From: a virus
Virus record (IMG/VR): IMGVR_UViG_3300046714_000121
Coordinates: 1 to 41,027 of that record
Length of the DNA stretch: 41,027 nt
Reading direction: 5' to 3' (one strand)
Shown here: piece by piece, positions 8,547-17,867 of the stretch
Numbering within the stretch: position 1 is the first letter of the stretch
Layout: each line of letters opens with the position of its first letter
The notes under the pieces: generated by a model
Seen by the model: only the letters and a program-made list of their open reading frames with translations
Told to the model about the DNA's origin: nothing
The model's database searches: none
Made by a program: the position numbers and the translations under genes

Positions 8547-9001
8547 TGGCGCACATTCGCAAGCAAGTCAGGGCGCAGTTTGCAAGCATTCTCAACGCGG
8601 GCGTGGCGGCGTTTGGCGGGCGCGTGACCGCGCAACGCACGGTGCCATTGCGGGCCGCGGATTTGCCGATGGCGGTAGTCGAAATTCCGCGTGAGGATAT
8701 AGAGCGGCGAAGTTTGCCCATGCCAGGGGTGCAGAATCGGCGAATGCGTTGCAGCATCAAGGTATACGTGCGCGATGCCGATGCCGTGGTTGATGTGTTG
8801 GACGACCTGTGCGAGCAAGTTGAAAAGACCATCGGCGCAACCGAAGTGACGTTGACTCTCAACGGCAAGGCAAAAGTTATCACGTTGATTGGCGTTTCAA
8901 TCCTGTATGGCATGACCGGCGAATTAAATTGGGCAATGGCCGTGCATGAATTCGAAGTTATCGCGTTGACCCTGGAGAACGACCCAGGCACCGAGTTATA
9001 A
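8546..9001 (+). CDS. Tail terminator protein, gpU-like
   Basis: Lambda gpU caps the tail tube and stops its growth before head attachment. This 151-aa protein (gpU is 131) has the expected layout: an N-terminal helix (HIRKQVRAQFASIL), then a strand-rich region (VPLRAADLPMAVVEI), RRMRCSIKVYV and the helix VLDDLCEQVEKTIG. It ends with a long hairpin and strand (AVHEFEVIALT). The start overlaps the preceding stop in TGATG. Position after the gpFII-like gene and before the tube gene supports the call. Confidence 0.75.
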   Translation: MAHIRKQVRAQFASILNAGVAAFGGRVTAQRTVPLRAADLPMAVVEIPREDIERRSLPMPGVQNRRMRCSIKVYVRDADAVVDVLDDLCEQVEKTIGATEVTLTLNGKAKVITLIGVSILYGMTGELNWAMAVHEFEVIALTLENDPGTEL

Positions 9002-9053
9002 CCAAAAAGGCAAACTCTTAGCGTGGACGCACGCGGACCCGAAAGGAATCGAC

Positions 9054-10244
9054 ATGGCACTGGGCAATACTTCACGAGCATCGTTGCGGTACAAACCCGA
9101 GGTTACACCGGGCACGATCAGTGCTACGGGCAACCACTACAATTTGCGATACACAAGCGACGCGCTTAAGTTCGCAATCAAAACGGTCAAGTCAACCGAA
9201 ATTCGGGATGACAGAAACCTGACCGACATTCCAACGGTTGATGCTGACATTATGGGCGCCATTGGAACCGAACTGTCTTACGGCGAATTCGATGAATTGA
9301 TCGAGGGCGCGTTGCAGGGCACGTGGTCAACCTGGGGCACGGGTGGCGCGGCAACCGGCACGTTGACCGCAACCGCAACGTCGTTGGTATTGGCGGGTGC
9401 AGGCACGGCGCCATTCACGGGCGCGGTTGCGGGGCAATGGTTCAGGGTGAGCGGCGCGGCCCAGGCGGGCAACAATGGTTGGTTCAAGATGACCGCATTG
9501 ACCAACGCGACGACCATCGCGGGCACCGGGTTTACTGCGGAAACCGGCACGACGGGCGTTGTAATGTCATCGTCACGCCTGACCAACGGCACCAACCAGC
9601 AAAGCTATACGTTCGAACGGAAAAATTCCGATCTTAATATTTGGTCGGCGTTTGCTGGTTGTTGCATCGATAAAATGTCGTTGAAGATGACACCGGGCGA
9701 AATTATCACGAGTCAATTCGACGTGATTGGTATGTCGTTTTCGTCAAGCACAACATCATCGTTGCTCCCAGGCACGACGACGCCGAGTGCTACCAACACG
9801 ATGTTTAACGCGACCGCCAATTTTTTCAACCTGTTGGAGGGTGGCTTGCCATTACCGGGCACCTATGCGCGGTCGATGACCATCAACGTCGCCAACAACT
9901 TGCGCGGCCAAAAGGCGTTGGGTGTTATGGGAAGCGTTGGTATTGGAAGCGGGCAGTTCGATGCGAACGCATCCCTTGAGTTGTATTTCGCGAACATGAC
10001 GATGTACAACAAATTCGTCAACAACATTGCATCAAGCATCAGTGTGCGCCTCAGTTCGACCGCGGGCGGCGCGGGGTATGTGTACACATTCCCGAATGTG
10101 AAATACACCGATGGCGCATACCCAACACCGGGGTTGAACCAGGATGTTGTTTTGACCCTGCCATTCCAGGCGTTGCTTGACCCGGTAACGGGCGCCGCGA
10201 TGATTATCGAGCGGGGTGGACCGGGGGTGCCGTTGACACCTTAA
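9054..10244 (+). CDS. Major tail tube protein
   Basis: This protein forms the stacked rings of the noncontractile tail tube. It is 396 aa. The N-terminus ALGNTSRASLRYKPEVTPGT and the KSTEIRDDRNLTD motif near 45-57 are typical of phage tube proteins. Residues about 95-170 form an inserted Gly/Ala/Thr-rich domain that may be displayed on the tail surface. The ribosome-binding site GAAAGGAATCGAC directly precedes ATG 9054. A hairpin followed by TTTTT lies downstream, as often seen after a highly expressed structural gene. Confidence 0.88.
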   Translation: MALGNTSRASLRYKPEVTPGTISATGNHYNLRYTSDALKFAIKTVKSTEIRDDRNLTDIPTVDADIMGAIGTELSYGEFDELIEGALQGTWSTWGTGGAATGTLTATATSLVLAGAGTAPFTGAVAGQWFRVSGAAQAGNNGWFKMTALTNATTIAGTGFTAETGTTGVVMSSSRLTNGTNQQSYTFERKNSDLNIWSAFAGCCIDKMSLKMTPGEIITSQFDVIGMSFSSSTTSSLLPGTTTPSATNTMFNATANFFNLLEGGLPLPGTYARSMTINVANNLRGQKALGVMGSVGIGSGQFDANASLELYFANMTMYNKFVNNIASSISVRLSSTAGGAGYVYTFPNVKYTDGAYPTPGLNQDVVLTLPFQALLDPVTGAAMIIERGGPGVPLTP

Positions 10245-10253
10245 GCGTTTCAC

Positions 10254-10287
10254 GGGCGCCGCTAGACGTGGCGGATGGCCCCTTTTT
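10254..10287 (+). terminator. Candidate terminator after the tail tube gene
   Basis: CGCCGC (10257-10262) pairs with GTGGCG (10268-10273) around a five-base loop with one G-U pair. Upstream GGG can pair with CCC before a TTTTT run at 10283-10287, leaving a small bulge. Termination is probably partial because the chaperone genes follow immediately. Confidence 0.45.
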
Positions 10288-10309
10288 GCAATTACAAAAA
10301 GGAATAGAA

Positions 10310-10756
10310 ATGGACAACGAGAAAACAACGACCGCCCGCAATCAATGGGCCATTCGCAAGGTGGCCAAGCACAAGCAACTTGACGGCATTTGGTGCCCGA
10401 TTCCACTGGAGGGGTTAGGCACCGTGCAAATAAAAGTGCGGGCGCGGGACACGATCAAATACCAGGAAACCGTTTCCAGAATCTACAAGCCGATACGTGC
10501 GCGCTACAAAGAAAATGTGCCCGCGGATTTGCAGCACACGTTGATGTTGCAGATTATGCAGGAAGCAATTATCAGCGATTGGAAAGACGTTCCAGACAAT
10601 AGCGGCAATCCATTGCCGTACAACCCGGAAAACGTAATCATGTTTTTGGATTCGTTTCCCGACGCACGCGATGCAGTGGCGGCGGTTTCTGGCGAATATA
10701 GTTTGTATCTGGCCGACGCGGAAAAGGAAGTTTTGGGAAACTTATCGGGTGGCTAA
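10310..10756 (+). CDS. Tail assembly chaperone, gpG-like
   Basis: This 148-aa protein (lambda gpG is 140) probably coats the tape measure during tail assembly. ATG 10310 follows AAAAAGGAATAGAA. The reading frame ends at TAA 10754-10756, just five codons after a GGGAAAC slippery heptamer at 10735-10741. Its position between the tube and tape-measure genes matches gpG. No enzymatic motif is seen, as expected for this family. Confidence 0.85.
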   Translation: MDNEKTTTARNQWAIRKVAKHKQLDGIWCPIPLEGLGTVQIKVRARDTIKYQETVSRIYKPIRARYKENVPADLQHTLMLQIMQEAIISDWKDVPDNSGNPLPYNPENVIMFLDSFPDARDAVAAVSGEYSLYLADAEKEVLGNLSGG

Positions 10757-11094
10757 GATGGACGCTACGTTATGGCAGCACGAAGGAACAAGCGTGGCTT
10801 GCCAGCTTGCCACCCAATGAACATATACCGGCGCGGGATGAAAAGCCGGAATTGTGGCCCGAAAATTTATTACCCGTCACGGTGTTTGGCCGACTGATTA
10901 TGCAACGTCAAATCGGAATGGGCGCTAGTGCCATTCCGGTTCCGGTTATCGAATCCTGGGCGCGGATTTATGAGATTGATGACGTGGCCGACCTAGTTGA
11001 AAAAATTGTGGCGATGGACGCGGAATACCTTGAATGGGCGCGGGAAAAGGCAGACCATCAAAAGCCTGGACCAATTTTGCCCGAGGGGGAATGA
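10310..11094 (+). CDS. G-T tail chaperone fusion made by -1 ribosomal frameshift
   Basis: The second frame is open from 10702 to 11094 and has no convincing start of its own (only TTG 10807 with no Shine-Dalgarno). The zero-frame codons TTG GGA AAC contain G GGA AAC, a perfect X XXY YYZ heptamer. A one-base backward slip there continues as LIGWLRWTLRYGSTKEQAWL and ends at PILPEGE. The fusion is 261 aa (lambda gpG-T is 279). The T part is predicted to link the chaperone-coated tape measure to tube subunits. The slippery sequence differs from lambda's GGGAAAG only in the last base. Confidence 0.88.
10735..10741 (+). promoter_or_regulatory. Programmed -1 frameshift site GGGAAAC
   Basis: The heptamer is read G GGA AAC in the gpG frame and GGG AAA after slipping. 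The zero-frame stop lies 13 bases downstream. It sits at the position of the lambda G/T slippery site, 5 codons before the end of the upstream gene. Confidence 0.88.
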
Positions 11095-11666
11095 TGGATT
11101 TCTCTATCGAAACCAATTTCGAGGAATTGGCGCGTTGGTCGGGATTGGCGGCGGCGGAAATCAACAAGGCGTGCCAAATGGCACTTAACCGGGCCATTGA
11201 TGGCGCCCGCACCGAGGCGAGTCGGGCCATTCGCGAGCGGTACAACATCAAAAGTGCCGACGTGCAAAAAACCCTGGTCATCAAAAGTTATGCAAGCGTG
11301 TCCAGGTTGCAAGCGATCATGCAGGCGCAAGGCAACCGAATCCCTGTATACGCTTTCAATGCGCGGCCAAAGGAACCGGCATGGCGCAAGCCTGTAACCG
11401 TTTCGATCAGTAAGGCCAAGGGGCGCAAGGGCAAAAAAACGTGGTTTGTGGCGCGCATGAAGTCAGGGCATGTCGGAGTTTTCGTGCGCGAGAATCAAGG
11501 CAAACCGTCGCACCGTTTGCCGATTCAGGAAGTCATGACCATTTCGGTTCCTGAAATGTTGCAGGGCAAAGAGGTTTCCAAACTGGTTGCGGATGGCACG
11601 GCGGAAAGATTCGACAAAGAGTTTGACCGACTGTTGAAAGTCTTTCAAAAAAGGGCATTCAAATGA
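11094..11666 (+). CDS. Minor tail protein Z-like
   Basis: This protein of about 190 aa resembles the GPZ family of minor tail or tail-completion proteins. The family pattern is seen in ACQMALNRAIDGARTEASRAI (read in two parts, residues about 20-40), followed by the YNIKSADVQKTL segment and a basic strand region (SKAKGRKGKKTWFVARM). The pattern of Ala-rich helices then Lys/Arg strands is typical. ATG 11091 and ATG 11094 are both possible; GAGGGGGA just upstream is better spaced for 11094. It overlaps the chaperone stop and the tape-measure start. Confidence 0.72.
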   Translation: MDFSIETNFEELARWSGLAAAEINKACQMALNRAIDGARTEASRAIRERYNIKSADVQKTLVIKSYASVSRLQAIMQAQGNRIPVYAFNARPKEPAWRKPVTVSISKAKGRKGKKTWFVARMKSGHVGVFVRENQGKPSHRLPIQEVMTISVPEMLQGKEVSKLVADGTAERFDKEFDRLLKVFQKRAFK

Positions 11667-14600
11667 GCGGCGGCGTCGTTGACTACATCAGCAATTTCAT
11701 TCTCAACGGAAAGGATAATTTTTCCGGCACGTTCGACAAGCTGAAAAACCAGACCAAAGATTTACATGGTCAATTCACCAATTTACAAGGGTTGTTGACC
11801 GGCGGAATGATTGCGGGGTTTGCGGCACTGATAGACCACGCAATCGAAGCGGGCGACCGTCTATGGACGATGCACGAGAAAACAGGGATTGCAGTCGAAA
11901 CCCTGGGCGGTCTGGATTTGGCCGCAAAGATGGGTAATACGTCGTTGGAAGCGTTGCAAGGTGGCGCCCGCAAGTTGATGGACAAAATGGTTGAGTCACG
12001 CGAACCAACGAGTGAGGCGGGCAAGGCGTTTGCAAGTATGGGTTTGAGTGCGTTCGATACAACGGGAAAAATGAAACCGTTGGGCGACATGATGATTGAG
12101 GTTGCAGGGAAGTTCGAACAGTACAGCGATGAGGGACCAGAAAAATCGGCGAACGCAAATTACATTTTCGGCAAGTCGGGAATGGACATGTTGCCCGTGC
12201 TTAAGGTGGGCGCCGATGGGTTGCGCGAACTGGTGGAAACGCATAAGCAACTAGGCGGGCACACGACCGAATCCGCCAAGGCATCGGACGAGTTCAAAGA
12301 CAAAATGGTTTTGGTCAAGGCCGCGGGCGAAGGATTGTTTACGCAAATCGCAACGGCACTATTACCAACCCTCACGTTGTTGGCCGATATGTATATCACG
12401 TCGGCAAAGGAATCCGACAAATACAACAATTCACTTTCGCTCACGCAATTGTTGGTCAAAACGGTGGCGTCGGCAGTCATGGTTTTGATTCCGATTTTTC
12501 AAACGGTGGGCGAAGGCATCGCGGCGGTTACTGCGTCCATTGTTGATGGGTTGACGAATTTCGGACGCAACAGCGATGCAATCATGTTGGATTTTGCCAA
12601 GCGCACGGGCGAGCGTTTCGACGTTATGACCGAACGCATTGGTAAGTTGTGGGACGAACCCGCGGCAAAGGTGGCGACCAACGCACCGAAAACGTCGGAT
12701 AACTTGGTCATGCCGTTGCTTAAGGCGAAGGAAAAAGCCGAAAAGATAAAGGATGAAGTTGCGCCAATTATCCAGAAATTCGAAACGATGTATGTGCAGG
12801 CGTTGGCCGAAATGGAACAGGGTTACGACAAAACCACGAAGGCCGAACAAGAATGGTTAGCGTTGCAGCAATCACCTGTGTGGCAAACGATGACCGCACA
12901 GGACAAGTTGCGCGCCGCGGGCAAGATGGAAATAGCGCACAATCAACAGGCGTTAAACGAACATATAAAAGAGTTCAACAAACTCGCCGAGGAATCGGCG
13001 AAAAAAGCCGAGGATTACAAAAAAGGAATCGAGGAATGGAAAGAAAAAATCAATGACAACGCGGGGGCGTTTCAAGATTTGATCTTGAAAATGGAAGATG
13101 AAACGAAGCTGATAAAACTATCGGGGCAGGCGCACGAATACGCAACGGCGGCGTTGAAAATCGAGAACGATTATCGGGCGGGATTGATTCCGACCTATGA
13201 CGAATATATAACCCGCCTGGGGAAAATAGCGCAGGCTTACCAGGACGTTGCAGCGGCGAATAAAGTCAAAGACAACATGCAACGCAACGTGGAAATGTGG
13301 CAGACCATTGCCGACACGGGCGAGCAAGCATTCGAACGCCTGTTTGAAAAGGGCAGCAATGTTTTTAAGGAATTGACCGAAACCGCAAAGCGGACCTTGT
13401 TGGACATTCTGTGGCAAATCACCGCTAAAAAATGGATCATCGGGATTGCCATGAGTGCGGGCGGGCTATCCAGTGAAGCGGGCGCGAGCATCATGGGTTC
13501 CGGTTCGTCGGGTTCCGGCATAACCGGCATGTTGGGAAACGCGGTGCAGGGTTCCGAGTTGTACCAAAGCGCGGTTGCATCGATGACCGCAAGCGGCGGG
13601 TATGCGGCGGGGTCATCGATTGGCGCGGGCGCGAGCGGGTATCTAGGGTTTGCAGGATCATCGACCGGGACCGCGATGGGCCTATCAGCGGCGACGACGA
13701 CCGCCGAAGGCGTGGCCATTACGGAATTGACGACCCTGGGCGCGGCCATTCCCGTGATTGGCTGGATTGTCGCGGCGGCGGCGTTGTTGTACATGATTTA
13801 CAGCAAACCGGGTGGGGGGCCGAAGTCGGGCGGGTTCGCGGCGAGCGGCGCCGATGCTTCGGCATGGGACCGTTTTTTTACGCCGACCGATAGGGATGCG
13901 GAATTACAAAAAACAACTACGGCGTGGCAAAAAGATTATAGGAAATTGGTCGCGGGATTGGGTGGAAAAGCGGTTGAGGACATGACCTTTGCACTTGGTT
14001 TCGACCAAGACCCGCGGGGCGATGCGATGAACCGCATTAGCGCGGGTATATCGACCGGGGGCCGTTCACCCTGGGGGTTCAGGGACAAAGACGTTGGCAA
14101 CAAACCCGAGGATTTGACCCGCGAATTAGGCATTGCCTACTCTACTGCGTTGGCCCAGGCAGTCAAGGCGTCGGATTTACCCGGCATCGTCGGGCGCGTA
14201 TGGGCCGAAGTGGGCACGGTCACACAGGAACAATTAAACCGGATGATTAAATTTTCCGAGGCATTAATTGTTATCCAAAATTCGGTCAATGCCGACATAT
14301 TGGGCGATGTGGCCACGGTTGAAGCAAAAGCGCATATGACCGCAATCGACAACTACAAGGCGTCGGCGGTTGCGTTGCAGGAAATGTCGTTGCAATACGA
14401 TGGTAGTGAGCAAGCAACCTATGATTTGGCGGCGGCAACATCGCAGTTTCATGCGATGGCAATCCAATTGATTGTCGCAATCGACAACGTTTCTGAGGCG
14501 TTCCATAAGACCATCGAAACGAGCAAACGCCAAGTCGAAATGACGGGGTTGGAAGCTGAAGCAAAGCGTAATTTCCTGCAATCGGAAATCGACCGATTGT

Positions 14601-15010
14601 TGATCGAACTAGGCGCCGAAACCGACCCGGCAAAAATCAAAGACATTGGCGACCGCATCAATTCCGACATTCTGGAATTGTTCAACAGTTTGACCGGCGA
14701 GGAACAGTTAGTGCAGAAATCGCATTACCTGGAATGGTTGGACGCAATCGAAGCGAAGGTTAATGCACGCCTGGACACGTTGCGGCAAGTGGTCGCGGGT
14801 GAGGGGGAATTCTCTTATTCGACCATCATGCAAACGGTCGGCGAACAGTTGAATGCGGCGGGCGACAAAATTACCGCGTCGGCACGCGACATGCAAACCG
14901 CGGCGGATACGATGAACACGGCGGCATCAAGTTTTCGGGCAGGGACCAATGTAACGATTACCGTCAACACGACGACCGGCGAAGTCGGCGTGTCGGGTGG
15001 CGGTGCATGA
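11663..15010 (+). CDS. Tape measure protein
   Basis: This 1115-aa protein sets tail length and probably helps DNA cross the host envelope. It has long stretches of predicted helix and coiled coil (about 340-560), a Gly/Ala/Ser-rich hydrophobic region near 590-720 and a strongly hydrophobic segment IPVIGWIVAAAALLYMIYS near 693-711. The N-terminus (NFSGTFDKLKNQTKDLHGQF) is typical of tape measures. It is the largest gene in the window and follows the chaperone genes, as expected. At about 0.15 nm per residue the tail would be near 165 nm, which is inference from family behaviour. Confidence 0.92.
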   Translation: MSGGVVDYISNFILNGKDNFSGTFDKLKNQTKDLHGQFTNLQGLLTGGMIAGFAALIDHAIEAGDRLWTMHEKTGIAVETLGGLDLAAKMGNTSLEALQGGARKLMDKMVESREPTSEAGKAFASMGLSAFDTTGKMKPLGDMMIEVAGKFEQYSDEGPEKSANANYIFGKSGMDMLPVLKVGADGLRELVETHKQLGGHTTESAKASDEFKDKMVLVKAAGEGLFTQIATALLPTLTLLADMYITSAKESDKYNNSLSLTQLLVKTVASAVMVLIPIFQTVGEGIAAVTASIVDGLTNFGRNSDAIMLDFAKRTGERFDVMTERIGKLWDEPAAKVATNAPKTSDNLVMPLLKAKEKAEKIKDEVAPIIQKFETMYVQALAEMEQGYDKTTKAEQEWLALQQSPVWQTMTAQDKLRAAGKMEIAHNQQALNEHIKEFNKLAEESAKKAEDYKKGIEEWKEKINDNAGAFQDLILKMEDETKLIKLSGQAHEYATAALKIENDYRAGLIPTYDEYITRLGKIAQAYQDVAAANKVKDNMQRNVEMWQTIADTGEQAFERLFEKGSNVFKELTETAKRTLLDILWQITAKKWIIGIAMSAGGLSSEAGASIMGSGSSGSGITGMLGNAVQGSELYQSAVASMTASGGYAAGSSIGAGASGYLGFAGSSTGTAMGLSAATTTAEGVAITELTTLGAAIPVIGWIVAAAALLYMIYSKPGGGPKSGGFAASGADASAWDRFFTPTDRDAELQKTTTAWQKDYRKLVAGLGGKAVEDMTFALGFDQDPRGDAMNRISAGISTGGRSPWGFRDKDVGNKPEDLTRELGIAYSTALAQAVKASDLPGIVGRVWAEVGTVTQEQLNRMIKFSEALIVIQNSVNADILGDVATVEAKAHMTAIDNYKASAVALQEMSLQYDGSEQATYDLAAATSQFHAMAIQLIVAIDNVSEAFHKTIETSKRQVEMTGLEAEAKRNFLQSEIDRLLIELGAETDPAKIKDIGDRINSDILELFNSLTGEEQLVQKSHYLEWLDAIEAKVNARLDTLRQVVAGEGEFSYSTIMQTVGEQLNAAGDKITASARDMQTAADTMNTAASSFRAGTNVTITVNTTTGEVGVSGGGA

Positions 15011-15519
15011 GGACCATAAGCACCGGGCTGGCGGCGCGGCAGGATGCGCGTTTGACGCAACCGGGGTTTCTTGTGTCTATCGGTTTCAAGTCGGGCACGA
15101 TTTATCTATCGTCCAGGCAAACCCTAACCGCACTTGGCATAACCTGGATTGCACGAGGCGTCACGATAACCGGCCTGGATTCGGATTCGGATGCAAACGC
15201 CTCGTGCACGATCAAAATCGACAACCACGATAATCTAATGTCGGCGTTCGTCCTGGCCGATGGTTTCGCGGGAACGCCGGTAAAGGTTTACAAATTCTGG
15301 ACCGACGCTACTGATTTAATGTTGGCGTTCGATGGGGTTGGCAATACCGCCGATCCGATCATGCCCGATCAAGTCACGTTGAAAGCGGCCATTGATTCCG
15401 CCGATAATTTGATGACACCCAATACACCGAGGATTGCGCCACCATTGTTCAATGCGGTGTTACCCGCGGGTTTTGAAATCGTTTGGGGAACCGAGCGGTA
15501 TACGTTGAAAAAGGGTTGA
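15007..15519 (+). CDS. Tail-tip protein, probably distal tail or hub component
   Basis: This 170-aa protein overlaps the tape-measure stop by four bases and is followed by a small tail protein. PGFLVSIGFKSGTIYLSS near residues 20-37, then WIARGVTITGLDSDSD and a beta-rich body, resembles minor tail proteins placed just after the tape measure in many proteobacterial siphophages. VKVYKFW near 92-98 is also common in them. A role in the tail tip is inferred from position and fold pattern; there is no enzymatic motif. Confidence 0.6.
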   Translation: MRTISTGLAARQDARLTQPGFLVSIGFKSGTIYLSSRQTLTALGITWIARGVTITGLDSDSDANASCTIKIDNHDNLMSAFVLADGFAGTPVKVYKFWTDATDLMLAFDGVGNTADPIMPDQVTLKAAIDSADNLMTPNTPRIAPPLFNAVLPAGFEIVWGTERYTLKKG

Positions 15520-15539
15520 TTTTTTGAAAGGAAATAGAC

Positions 15540-15950
15540 ATGACGATTCAATACAACGCGACGACCCGCAATGCAAAGTTGGACGCAATCGAAACGACCA
15601 ACCTTACATCGTGCAGCATGGAAATCCGCACGACTGCGCAACCGGCCAATTGCGCAGCGGCCAGCACGGGGGCGCTACTGTGCACGATCAATTTGCCATC
15701 GGATTGGATGGGCGCGGCGGCGGCGGGTAGCAAGGCCAAGGCGGGCGTATGGTCGGCAACGGCGAGCGGTTCAGGGACGGCGGCGCACTTTCGCCTGTAC
15801 AACTCGCAAGCAACCAAAGATGGGACCACGTGTTTTATGCAAGGCACGATTGGCCAGGGGTCGGGCGATTTGTCTTTGGACAACACGACCATTGCCAGTT
15901 CGCAAACGGTAACGATCAACACGTTCACGATCAACGACGGCAACCCGTAA
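15540..15950 (+). CDS. Small conserved virion-associated tail protein
   Basis: This 136-aa protein belongs to a family that is frequent between tape measure and tail-fibre genes. Recognisable parts are NATTRNAKLDAIET at the N-terminus, PANCAAASTGALL and INLPSDWM near 36-57, HFRLYNS near 82 and the C-terminal TVTINTFTINDGN. The composition (Ala, Thr, Ser and Gly) and strand spacing suggest a compact beta-sandwich. The ribosome-binding site GAAAGGAAATAGAC precedes ATG 15540. Its exact place in the virion is not known to me. Confidence 0.6.
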   Translation: MTIQYNATTRNAKLDAIETTNLTSCSMEIRTTAQPANCAAASTGALLCTINLPSDWMGAAAAGSKAKAGVWSATASGSGTAAHFRLYNSQATKDGTTCFMQGTIGQGSGDLSLDNTTIASSQTVTINTFTINDGNP

Positions 15951-15963
15951 TTAGTCCGTTGCA

Positions 15964-17865
15964 GTGAGCGGATTTAGCGGACTTACCACTCTAGCAACTG
16001 GTTCCGGCAAGACCGGGACGACGCTGGTATTACCTGCCGTTTCTGCTGATGCGGCGGTTGGCGATTGGGTGTTTGTCCTGATTGGCTGCGATAATTTCGG
16101 CAGTGGGTCCGGTCAGGAAATAGCAAGTATCACCGATACCAAGGGCAACACCTATTCATCTTGGGATGCCTTTTCGTCATCACTTGCACAGCAAGCCGGT
16201 GCTGAAGTCAATATGTGGTATTCACCACTCACCACAGCGTTGGTAAGTGGTGTTGACCAGATCACGATTACAGGCAAAATTTCTGGTGCGGCGCGTGCTG
16301 CTGTTGCGCTGAAAGTTACGCCAAGCGGAGTTGGCGTTGCGAATCGGCGACAGAATGGCGGCACAACAGGCAGCACTACATTTCCTGCAACAGGGAATGC
16401 AGCCGCAATCCCATCAGATCAGTATTTTTTCCTGTATGCCGGTGCAATGGAAACCGCGACATCGCTTGCCGCGACCACCAACAATTCATGGGCAACTTAC
16501 GCTAATTCTGCCGTGACCAGTGGCGGTGGTGCGGCGGCGAACATGGCCGTGTATGTATCGGCTGCGATATTGACCACGACCACCGGCAGGGCGACCAGTT
16601 GGGTCAGTAACGCGAGTGGTGACAATGCGGTGTTGTTTGCTGTGTTTGAGGAGTATTACACCGGGCCGCAAGGCACGGCGAACATAACCGAGGTTGGCAA
16701 CACAACAACCGCTGCGGGCACCCTAACACCGATCAGCATCGGCACCGCGAACATAACCGAGGCGCCCGACACGGCGACCGGCGCGGGCACTGTTGTCAAC
16801 ACCGCCCAGGGAACGGCGACCGTCACCGAGGCACCCGACACGGCGACCGCTGCGGGCACCTTATCGGCGCCGGTTGGGACCGCGACGATTACCGAAGCGG
16901 CCAACACCTTAACGAGTGACGCCGACCTAGTTGCAAGTGGCACGGCGGGCATAACCGAAGCGGCCAACACGACGACCGCCGATGGCACGGCGGCCAGCCC
17001 CGCCATTATCGGCACGGCGACCGTCACCGAGGCACCTGACACGACGACCGCGGCGGGCACGGTTGCACTAGGCAACCAAGGCAATACCAACGTCACCGAG
17101 GTTGCAGACACGACGACCGCGGCGGGCGTGCTATCGGCGCCGGTTGGAACCGCCACCATTACCGAAGCGGCCAACACGACGACGACCGATGCCGATGTGG
17201 TCGCGGGTGGCGCGGGCACCGTCACCGAAGCGGCCAACACGACGACGACCGATGCCGATGTGGTCGCGGGCGGCGCGTCAACCGTCACCGAGGCACCCGA
17301 CACGGCGACCGCGGCGGGCACCGTGGTTTTGGCCATTCAAGGCGTAGCCACCGTCACCGAGGCGCCCGACGTTGTAACCGGCGCGGGCACGTTGTCGGCG
17401 CCGGTTGGCACGGCGAACATTACCGAAGCGGCCAATACGCTAACCGCATCGGGTGGGTTGGCGGCGATTATCGGGACGGCCAGCGTTACCGAAGCGGCGG
17501 ATACTCTATTCCCTGCGACCGCGGCAATCACCGAAGCGGCCTACCCCAATTATTTCCAGGCACCGGGCGGCGCGCAAAATGACATAGACAAGACCGAACT
17601 GGAGCGGGCGGTTTCGGGTTATGCGCGGGGCGTGGTTGATTATCCCGTGGTCAAGAATCAGTTTTATCTGATCCACACCGAGTTGACCATGTTGCAAAAA
17701 TCGGACCTGGACATTTTTTGGAAGGCCCATAAATCCGGCGCGTTCGATTTTACCTGGGCGGGCGACGGGCAAACCTATCGTGTACGCTTTGCCAGGGCGC
17801 CACAATTCGCGTGGTCGCGTGCAGTCATGAAGGTTGACGCATCGGTGGTACTTGAGGAAGCGTGA
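15964..17865 (+). CDS. Repeat-rich tail or adhesin protein with foreign-looking N-terminal domain
   Basis: This 633-aa protein has three parts. Residues 1-235 form a beta-rich domain with codons such as GCT, TCT and ACA that are rare elsewhere in the phage. Residues about 236-525 hold some 13 imperfect repeats of 16-24 residues with core (G)TATVTEAPDTTTAAGT. Residues about 545-633 (VKNQFYLIHTELTMLQKSDL to VVLEEA) are homologous to most of the next protein, so this end probably anchors it to the tail. The repeats resemble the ITEADDTLSATG repeats of other phage proteins. GTG 15964 is the first start but has a weak Shine-Dalgarno. A host-contact role is inferred. Confidence 0.65.
   Translation: MSGFSGLTTLATGSGKTGTTLVLPAVSADAAVGDWVFVLIGCDNFGSGSGQEIASITDTKGNTYSSWDAFSSSLAQQAGAEVNMWYSPLTTALVSGVDQITITGKISGAARAAVALKVTPSGVGVANRRQNGGTTGSTTFPATGNAAAIPSDQYFFLYAGAMETATSLAATTNNSWATYANSAVTSGGGAAANMAVYVSAAILTTTTGRATSWVSNASGDNAVLFAVFEEYYTGPQGTANITEVGNTTTAAGTLTPISIGTANITEAPDTATGAGTVVNTAQGTATVTEAPDTATAAGTLSAPVGTATITEAANTLTSDADLVASGTAGITEAANTTTADGTAASPAIIGTATVTEAPDTTTAAGTVALGNQGNTNVTEVADTTTAAGVLSAPVGTATITEAANTTTTDADVVAGGAGTVTEAANTTTTDADVVAGGASTVTEAPDTATAAGTVVLAIQGVATVTEAPDVVTGAGTLSAPVGTANITEAANTLTASGGLAAIIGTASVTEAADTLFPATAAITEAAYPNYFQAPGGAQNDIDKTELERAVSGYARGVVDYPVVKNQFYLIHTELTMLQKSDLDIFWKAHKSGAFDFTWAGDGQTYRVRFARAPQFAWSRAVMKVDASVVLEEA
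16672..17545 (+). repeat. Coding tandem repeat array, about 13 TEA-type units
   Basis: Thirteen degenerate units of about 48-72 bases encode the TxTEAxxTxTAxG motif. Two neighbouring units, 17161-17223 and 17224-17286, are 63 bases each and differ at only about four positions, which points to a recent tandem duplication. Other units are diverged, so the array seems to expand and contract over time. Confidence 0.85.
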
Positions 17866-17867
17866 CA

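Noticed and set aside
10807-11094. Independent gene starting at TTG 10807
   Set aside because: There is no Shine-Dalgarno and the frame is open well upstream, into the GGGAAAC site. It is better explained as the T part of a frameshift fusion.
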